Assembly: GCA_013365325.1 (NCBI GenBank)
Contig: JABVXV010000495.1
Span: 1 to 34,166 of the forward strand
From: Dipetalonema caudispina
Taxonomy: Eukaryota > Nematoda > Chromadorea > Rhabditida > Onchocercidae
Length of the DNA: 34,166 nt
Direction of reading: 5' to 3'
Below, piece by piece: positions 25,800 to 34,166 of this stretch. The position numbers and the translations under genes were made by a program. Below the pieces are notes generated by a model. It worked only from the letters and a program-made list of their open reading frames with translations, did not search any database and was not told where the DNA came from. The number at the start of each line of letters is the position of its first letter. The stretch's first letter is position 1.

Positions 25800-28700
25800 T
25801 CATTCATATTCATTAATAGTCTCTAACTCCGAATAGTTTTCTGTTTTCATATCGTTTAAGCCAAGTTCATCATTCTGTTCATTGGTACGTTCGTAGAATT
25901 CTTTTTTTAAGCGGCTATCGTCCATTGGAGCATTTAAACTCTGGAAGTTTGAACTAAATTACCGTAAATGTTATTGCTCAACACTTTTCACCAACACCTC
26001 AGTATTTGTGAGATTATGCTTGTTGAAATTTCATTTTCAAAAAAAATTCTAATTAAATGAAGCTTTTCGTTTACTTATTCAGCCGTAGTTCAGTACTGAA
26101 TTGCAGATTTCTCGGTAGGCAGGAAGTGAAAGAAAAACAGTATACCAAAACCATAGGCAGGCATTCGATTCTAATTAAGTTAAAAAACTTTAAAAGATAC
26201 ATTTTTTATTTTAATTACATGAAAAGAAGACATCAACAGATGTTTCCAAATCTTACCTGAATGTAGCTATTACCCGTTGGATCGTCTAAAACTAAACGAA
26301 CTTTCTTTCGCAACAGTAATATCTGCTCAAAATTGTCCAAAAATTTTTTCATCTGTTCATTTTCTGTTTCACTCCTACTGTCTCCTACTAGGAAAAAATC
26401 TCCTTGTTCCTGAAAAACGAAGTGAATTAACTAAATGCAATGAAGCAAATCAAAAAATACAATTCGATTTTAACAAAAAATAGGAGCGAATGATGTGTTT
26501 CGAAAAGATTAATTAATAAAACGTAAGAACCTTGAGTTGATCTCTGGTAGCTACAAGTAAGCCCTCGACAGTTGTAAATCTTCCTGATAAGGCACCAGAA
26601 CCCACTTCCAAATCGAGTTCAGGAATTGACATACTACATGTGTCTGATTTCAAGACATCCCGTGCAAGATCAATGTCCTACAATGAAATTGTTGTAGGAA
26701 TAAGACTCAGAGTAAAAGTTTGTTTAACATACACCTTCTCGAGTTTCTTGATCTTTGCATCATACTAATGTGTTTTCTCATAATACAACCAATTGCTGAA
26801 ATCGAAAAAAATGTCAGGGATTTCCAATTATATTTTCTCATCATTTTAAAAAAATAGAAGGGTCAAAACTAACTTTTTCTATCGAAACAGTTAACTTGCA
26901 GCCATGATCCCGTATGGCAGCACCACTTTTAACCTCATTCGATTTCCATCCACAAACATCACAAGCTGTACACATCAGAATAACTGTTGTGAAATAGGGG
27001 ATATCTGTAAATTATTACAGTCACTTACAAATGATACATTATATACACATAATAGAAGGCAAGCAAATAAAATGAAAGTACTTTGGGAGCATACCTGTTG
27101 GCTTCATACATGTCTGCGTCGGTGCGCTACAATTAGGACAGTCAGTGGCAAACTTTAATACCTCGTTTTTTGCATCATCATATGACTGGAATGGAGCAGA
27201 GTCCTCCTAAAAAACACTGGATAGTTTACTGATAAAACAAAAATTTAGAAAATAAAAACATTAAAGAATTGAGGCAAATTACTTCATCTGCATCGTCGGC
27301 CACAAATCCCAAAAGCTTTTTATCAGCAAAATTTCGGTTAAAATGTGTTACAACACATTGTGGATCCACATGGAATGCATTGGGATTTTGAACAAAACTA
27401 TTACCGGACACATCTCTTATCCTCTGAAACAAATTCAAATGTATTACGGCAACAGAGTACGTTGTTTTCCCATCACCTTCCCTTTTGTCAACTGATTCCT
27501 TTAATCCAACCATCTTTTTCTCCTTTCTCAAAATGAAGCTAATTAGAAGAAATGAAAAATAGAACTAAAAAGTGAATAACCAGAGTGAATTTTTCTTGCA
27601 AATTGATTAGTCGTTCCACTCGCTTTATAAATTCATCAATTTTCCCAGCACTTTCAGGATAACACTGACGCCTTCGATTTTGATCTTGACTGAGACCAGT
27701 AATCACGCGCCGTAGAATCCCTTCCACGGTCGTTATTTCTGGAACAAAATGATGTGTACATTCAGTTTTAACTGACACCGACAATAATAAGAGATGGATG
27801 ATCGGTCGAATATACATACAAAAACTTATTTAGAATAGTCACTAAAAAACGAACCACCAGATTGTGACTTCGGAGGAATGGTTAGCGCTAATTCTTTAAT
27901 TTCAACCTCAGCATATTCTGATTTTATGACCTGCCGATTCCAATCCGACAAATTTTTCACATGCAAAACAATTTCGATTCCGTGCTCCTATAACAGTGAA
28001 TATACTTAATTACATATGAAAGAACTGTAGCACGTTAAACTTTATAATTAAAATTATCACAAACTTGTTCTACGTAAATTGCCAACATTAGCCGGCAGGT
28101 TATTCAAAGTAATATAAAACTCTTTAAATGAAGTGATTTGGACTATCAGTTAATCCCAGCAAAGTATCTTGATAACATCGATAATACTAAAAAACACGAT
28201 GTTGAAATTTACCAACCATGCATAGCACCACTTAATTAGAAGTTTTTCAGGAGAAATAAAACTTACTTGTGCTGCTTCACCACTTTGCAACTCATTATTG
28301 CTATAACCACAGTGTTCACAAGTAAATGACATTACAATAATTTGTCGGTAGAAAGGGATCCTTGTGCAAAGTATTCGAGTAGTACCCTGTAAATAAATAA
28401 TGACCATCGTTATGGATAAATCACAAGCAATGAAAATTTCCATAGTTCAAGCAAAAAACGTTCCACAAAGATCGTAGACAATTCACATTGTTTATTTCAC
28501 TGAAGATTACGTTGGAAATAATACTAGCTTGGTATTACTAATAATGGGACAGATTCATAGCTTGTGTCAATTTTGGCGAAAAAAAGATTTCGTGTTTCTT
28601 GAAATAACAAATAGGAATTTGTTCAAATACAAAACAAGTAAAAAGAGGGATTCCTTATTCGCAGGTTTATCTATTCGAAATGGCAGATATTAGCATAGCC

Positions 28701-28889
28701 ATAACGGAATAGCAAACAAATAACAGATTCAGATAGTTTGAACGACAAGCTTCAAATATAATCACTAACATTCTGAAGACAATTTACGCATAATGATTCC
28801 ATCTCCATTGGTGCAACACTTTCATTATCAGCAGATAATTCATAGAATATCTTGTTATCTGTACTCTTTGTTTCACAATGATTCTCCAT
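25800..28889 (-). CDS. ZPR1 zinc-finger protein, 10 exons
   Basis: ZPR1 is a conserved eukaryotic protein that binds eEF1A and, in animals, SMN complexes, and moves to the nucleus in growing cells. Exons on the minus strand: 28889-28770, 28386-28267, 27987-27855, 27738-27581, 27423-27283, 27206-27095, 27004-26874, 26677-26531, 26409-26257, 25940-25800 (stop TGA). They total 1356 nt, or 451 aa, against about 459 in human. Two C4 zinc fingers with the family's CX2C-X25-CX2C spacing are intact: C34/C37 with C63/C66, and C247/C250 with C276/C279. Each is followed by its partner domain, with SGNSFVQNP after the first and TGNSYIQ after the second. The C-terminus keeps [12 protein letters not shown]. 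All introns are GT-AG, 76-383 bp. The exon 3 donor could be three bases earlier (SQSE rather than SQSGE); the longer form fits the family better. Confidence 0.97.
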
Positions 28890-28926
28890 ATTATCAAAAA
28901 TTGTTAATCAATTCATATGATATTTC

Positions 28927-28934
28927 CTGAAATG
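28927..28934 (-). promoter_or_regulatory. Strong acceptor (TTTCAG) upstream of the ZPR1 ATG
   Basis: On the minus strand CATTTCAG ends 37 bases before the ATG at 28889, a near-perfect nematode 3' splice site. It suggests spliced-leader trans-splicing of ZPR1 mRNA or a 5'-UTR intron. No matching upstream donor was established. Confidence 0.5.
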
Positions 28935-29970
28935 AATCATTAAAACAAGACGAAAAAAAAAATCACGTGAAAAATATATGTGATTGACAAAAAAATACGC
29001 AGAAACAATTAAATGACAATCATTTAATTAAGCAAGAAATGTTAGTTAGCTGAATTTCTATCGAAAATAAAAAATTCTAAAAGAATTCAACAAAGTCAGC
29101 TAAACAAACACCTTGCGAGGAAAAAAAGAAAAAATGCTTGACGGTAAATGAAATCAAAAAATCAAAAACGCGGTCGCACTCCTATCTTCAAGAAAGTCTA
29201 TGAAACCTGAGATCTCAGGCTAAAAGATTTGTGAGGAATAAATAGGAATAAAAATTAATATTTATGAATAAAATCAATTAATATATTTATATTTAAGATT
29301 TCTTATCCCTTAACAGAAATAATCAACAAGTCTGTTTTTTCTTTTCATTTTTTTTTTTTTTTAATTGAATTTTACATTTTGTTTTCATTGCTTCTGTCAT
29401 TCATAATGCATCACTTTTCAGAGTTAAGCGATCAAAGAACGTTAACTTTGCTACTATCACTTCAAAATTTTACTCCTAATAAGTCATTGATTAATTTTCA
29501 TTTATGAGATTGAAGAAAATTTCTTAGTTATTTTGTTTATGAAAATTTTTGAAATGACTGGTAAGGTTTTTAGTCATATGTTAAAATTTGACAAATATTT
29601 TATTACAACTATTATTACTATTATTTCCAATAATATTTTGTAGCTAAAATCATTGTATTTAGCTTAAATTCAAATTTGAATTGCATTTATCGTTTTACTT
29701 CTCACATTTTCTTTTTACATTTGAAAAAATGTTTAGTAGTAAGTTAATTTGAAAATATGTAATTATTATCAATTTTATTAATAAAATGTAAACTTTCAAC
29801 TATTCTACAACGAACAATGTTTCTTTTTTTTCCTTAAATATGACTCCAATAACTACAAAACAATCGAACGATTTGTAATCGGTTAACTTAGTTATGTTAT
29901 TTCTAAAAAATGAACTAAACTATTCCATACAGTTCATTGCATCAAAAAAAAAAAAAGGAAAACAAAAACA

Positions 29971-30012
29971 AGAAGAAAAAGAGAGAGCCAGAGAGAGAAA
30001 GAAAGAGAGAAA
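29971..30012. repeat. GA-rich purine tract
   Basis: About 42 bases of A and G with two C interruptions, mainly GA and GAAA units, preceded by a poly(A)-rich stretch. Confidence 0.85.
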
Positions 30013-30280
30013 ATAAATGATGCACTTAAAGCACTTTAATGTACATAATTTTTTTTTATGATTATTTTTTTCCCTTTCTTCCATGAAAAAATGAAATTAT
30101 TCTACCACTTCATTTCCTGTTCTCTAATCATTAAGATCTAATTAACATTAAGCTATAAATATCATTGAATGACATACAAGTAATTTTGAAAAAAAAAAAA
30201 AAGGGTTATAAATTGCATATTTATTGAATCTAATTTTCAATGACAAATACATATATCTAAAATATGGACTTGACATTGAA

Positions 30281-30404
30281 TATTTTAATTTTCGGCAAAT
30301 TTAATTTAAATTTTGTTTTCGACTAAAATTTATGTTTGAGGTTGGATGATATTTTAATTTTCTAAAAATTTGATTTAAATTTTGTTTTAGATTAAATTCA
30401 TTTA
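30281..30404. repeat. Tandem duplication with ~69-bp period
   Basis: TATTTTAATTTTC at 30281 and again at 30350 is followed in both copies by near-identical blocks containing TTTAAATTTTGTTTT. The copies differ by several substitutions. The duplication also produces repeated residues in a minus-strand frame, which is an artefact of the repeat. Confidence 0.8.
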
Positions 30405-32683
30405 TTTTACTGTTGTCGTTATAACCTAGTTGATTTATTGTATTTCGATTAATGATACTATACCTAATGTTCATTAAATTAGTTCCACATATGTGGAATG
30501 GAAATGTATTTCGTGTGCATCTTGCTAAGCATACTGTCAATATCAAATCATTAAATTTATTTTCAGCATTAATGAAAAAAGCAAACCAAAGTATAAATGA
30601 GTGCAGATGTTTCAGACATAAGTCAATCTATCAGTTCGTTTATTTCAACTTTGAAAGTAAAGTAAATAGAACTGAAAATGCTGTCAACAATTTAGTTTGT
30701 AGTTTTTTACCACAAAATACTTTTTGTTTCCTCAAAAAGAATGTTGATACAAATTAAAGAGAAACAGCAAAAATACCTCTAAGATTTGAAAAAAGTGTTA
30801 AATTAAAATAGTAATATATGAAAATGATAACTGAGAAGAAAATTTAAAACAAGTCCTAAAAGAATCTTGGTTTATTTTAATGAAACAAAATCGATTAGTA
30901 TATTTAATAGATTGCTAAAGCTTACGACTTGCAATTTCCGGCTTTCTTTAAATTGCAACGATTGTAAAATTGTCTGAATATTCAGTTTTTCCTGCTGATG
31001 ATAGATATGATTATGACATGTGCTCGCGATACTGATAGTAGTAATAAAAGCAATTAGACAGTTCGAATTGTTAAGCTTCACCTCAGATGTTTGAGAAGTG
31101 CCAGGATTTACAGGCTAATTTGTTGCAGCATTTCAGCTGCTGTAACAAATCTTAAAATGTCATATTATCATATTACTTAAACGTTCGTCATATCTTCGTG
31201 CGTGTATCACACGTTTCAGTTTTAACTCTACAAATAAAAAGTGCATATTCATTGGTTATTCCTTACGCTAAAGACGTTGAACGTTGAACTTGACGTTAAA
31301 TTTGTGGATATATATTTGTAGATATCCAAATATTAAAATAAATAATGAGATAATAGCTAAGTTGGAATACGTTTTGAAAAATAAAAACAATTAAATTGTT
31401 GAGATAGGTAAATGCTTGATAAAAAAGATTATTTCAGTATTTCCGTCTAATTTGTTTAATCTAATCTCTAAAACTAAATATATTTTTCTTTCTTTTCCAA
31501 AGATAAATATTGAAATTTAAATCTTGATAAAAACTTCCAAATATCAATATAATGGTGTTTTTTTCAACAACACCTTTATGTTTTACTAGCCAAAAATGAT
31601 CTTCGGTTTCATTTCATTTAGTATTCTATAGCATTTCGATAAACATCGAAAAATTTCTTGAAAATATGAAATCTTTCAATGATTTTTTAAAATAAACCAG
31701 TCAGTTATCAGTCATTAGAATTGTGAAAGTGTTCATTCATGATGATTTCAGAATATTATTCATGGAAAATGGAAAGAATAAATTAATGGCCATTGTATAT
31801 TTCACACTGTCATCTGTGCTTATTGGAAACTGATTAAAAACTAGATAAGTTGGGACAAATATCTGAGATGAAACTGGAAAAATAGTAGAGAAAGAAAGAC
31901 AAATATCTTTGAAAAAGGTATAATTCCCATTGGAGTGGCTAATATCGGAAGCATCTGAAATTTTTCATCTTTTATGGGTTAAATTTAAGGCAGTCAATGC
32001 ATCTGCTTTTCATGTTTGCTAATTTTGCTAGTTTTATCGAATTTCGTTAACTCTTCCACTCTCATTTGTTACATTACGGTAACTATCGTATACTTCAATT
32101 ATAACTCGTAATATTTGTAAATCTTGAAGCACTGTATTTAATTTGTAAACAACATTAAAACTAAGATCCAAAACTATTGATTTTAAATTCTTACGATTTT
32201 TGAACTGTTCAATCATTTTACAACGTCATTTCTGTTTAACTAAAAAATTTCAAGCATCATTACGGTAGCAAATGATAAAGTTGGTCACTGTCCTAGGTTG
32301 AAAATAAATGAAATGAATATATATGTGATATCCTATTATTTTATAAGTGCCAAGAAGATAATTTAGCGCATTTTATCTGTTAGAAAAACACTAAAATTCA
32401 TAGTCAATGACATATACTTTGTAGTTATCCCAAAGCTATCATTAATTATTTGCAAGCTTTCTATCCATAAATTTACTGTATCTCTCATTATATAATTTTT
32501 TTTCAAATCTATTTCTTGTGCTTCCAGCTATTTTCTTTTTTTCTTTTGCAGACGTAAATATAGATAACGTTTATATTTAAAGAAGACATATCAATGTCAT
32601 GCGTCAAACGTAATACAACAACACAAAAAAAAAAAAAGAAAAAAAAAGCATCTCATATCTTTGTTAAAAAATAAACACATTTC

Positions 32684-32715
32684 ATACCTTTGTAAAAAAA
32701 ACTTGACAAAGGTAT
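32684..32715. other. 10-bp inverted repeat with 12-base loop
   Basis: ATACCTTTGT at 32684-32693 is the exact reverse complement of ACAAAGGTAT at 32706-32715. Related copies lie close by, ATATCTTTGT about 30 bp upstream and TTACCTTTGT about 45 bp downstream, so the element is part of a short repeated cluster. Confidence 0.6.
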
Positions 32716-34033
32716 ACAATCTGTTTTCGATATTTCAAAATATATCGCTTACCTTTGTTAAGTTTATTTTTTTTCCATTGTATCGATAAAATAAAGTATA
32801 ACTTCCTGGTTTTAATATTTTCATTTTTTTTTTTTTTTTTTTTTTTTGACTTTCTTATGATATATAACAAAACATTGTCATATGAAAATAAATTTAATTT
32901 AAAAACAGTAAAAAAAAAATCTCACCACTATGCAAAATAACTAGGGATAATTTTTGAATCATTTCTTCTTTTTTTTTTCCAAAAATCAAGATAAAAACTC
33001 AGTTATTTTTCAATAAGGGGAAAAATAATTAAGATTAATTAGACATTTTGTGCTATAGGACAACTTTGTACTGTATTAGTATACTACTACCATCATTATA
33101 TTGTACATCGTATCATTCATTTTCCCATTTCCTTATCAGCCAAATTTGTATTTAATTTAATTGAAACATATATAGCTTATTCAAATGAATAAGTAACTAT
33201 TCAAGAAATTATCTATTTATAAGAATTCTCTTAACAATGTTTTCTCAATAGTTTCCATTTCTTGCAACTGTCATAATAGCATAGCAAATTGGCTTTAGAA
33301 GTTAAAGCAACTTTTTTTTTTTGTCCTTTAATCAATTGAATTGTGCAAAGAAAAACGGAAGAAAAATTTCTTCAAATCTTCACATTTTTTTTTTTTTTTT
33401 TTTTTTTTGTTACTATTTTCCTTTAAATATTCCCATGTATATTTTTCTGAAAGATGTAGAATAAATGAACATTTCCCTAAAGGAATAAATGTATCTTAAG
33501 TTTAAAAAGGAATGTTTATTATGTTTGTTTCCTACTTTCCTTTTAATATTGATTCCTATTCAGTCATCTATGGCTATTTTAAGCAGTGCAAATGTAGTTA
33601 TTAACATTTGAAAATCATAGATTTGTAGATAATATTATGAATAAAAGGCGTATGTTCTTAGATTTACTGCTTGCTTTATCTTATTTTCCTTCCGTTAATT
33701 GACTTTATGCCGATTTTGTATTAGCTAACTCATCAAATAAACTGTTAGCGTTATGAAAAGTTTTAAAATAAACTAATTGATTCGAATTGTTTATTGGTTA
33801 AATTTTTGATCAATTTGTTAACAATTTCTTTGATTAGCATTATATATTTAGTCGATCAAATAGAGTCATTCTGATATTTTAGAATGCGTTATTTCCAGTA
33901 ACCATACAATATTAAAGGATTGAATTATTTTAGCTAAGTAAATAATTTTTTAAAAGTTCTGAACTTTCAACTTTTTTACCGATCTTCTACAAAATTTCTT
34001 CCATACGATTTAATTAATGAAAATAATGCTGAA

Positions 34034-34166
<133 letters not shown>

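Noticed and set aside
26057..27158. Plus-strand ORFs overlapping ZPR1
   Set aside because: They are shadows of ZPR1 exons and introns on the other strand.
30452..30757. 101-codon plus-strand ORF
   Set aside because: No recognisable domain, A+T-driven residues, and about one such ORF is expected by chance in this window.
32034..32216. 60-codon minus-strand ORF starting with an ATG
   Set aside because: Leu/Val-rich and plausible by eye, but no good donor in phase, no partner exon, and short enough for chance.

Overview
The window looks like nuclear DNA of a nematode. It is very A+T-rich (about 70 % by eye), and its genes are broken by many small introns (74 to 440 bp) that mostly end in TTTCAG- or TTTTAG-like acceptors. 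Its synaptobrevin is, from memory of the family, almost the same as Caenorhabditis elegans SNB-1 in sequence and length. The base composition and long homopolymer tracts would suit a spirurid or filarial worm, but the genus cannot be fixed from the sequence. No prokaryotic, viral or transposase gene was recognised.

Five complete protein genes were rebuilt by hand from splice signals, reading phase and family alignment. All five lie on the minus strand. In transcription order (high to low coordinate) they are: ZPR1 zinc-finger protein (28889-25800, 10 exons, 451 aa); synaptobrevin/VAMP (17697-16657, 3 exons, 109 aa); syntaxin-18-type ER Qa-SNARE (14716-12061, 7 exons, 396 aa); translation termination factor eRF1 (8433-5680, 10 exons, 440 aa); and NADH-cytochrome b5 reductase (3026-915, 7 exons, 319 aa). 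Every exon chain closes in frame with an exact codon count. Four chains use only GT-AG introns. The syntaxin needs one GC-AG intron.

The genes are mostly housekeeping: translation termination, flavin electron transfer, ER fusion, synaptic fusion, and a zinc-finger protein known to bind eEF1A. Two SNARE genes, an R-SNARE and a Qa-SNARE from different trafficking steps, are direct neighbours. Gaps between genes are 1.9 to 8.1 kb, too wide for a typical tightly spaced nematode operon.

The 8.1 kb between synaptobrevin and ZPR1 and the 5.3 kb upstream of ZPR1 are dominated by poly(A)/poly(T) runs, dinucleotide tracts and small duplications, and the window ends inside a long AAT microsatellite. 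Within the first gap a few richer islands carry ORFs with splice-like boundaries: a plus-strand two-exon candidate at 24950-25271, a minus-strand 52-codon ORF at 23183-23025, and a plus-strand possible first exon at 20297-20338. None is recognised as a known family. They are the best places to look for something undescribed, but the evidence is weak.
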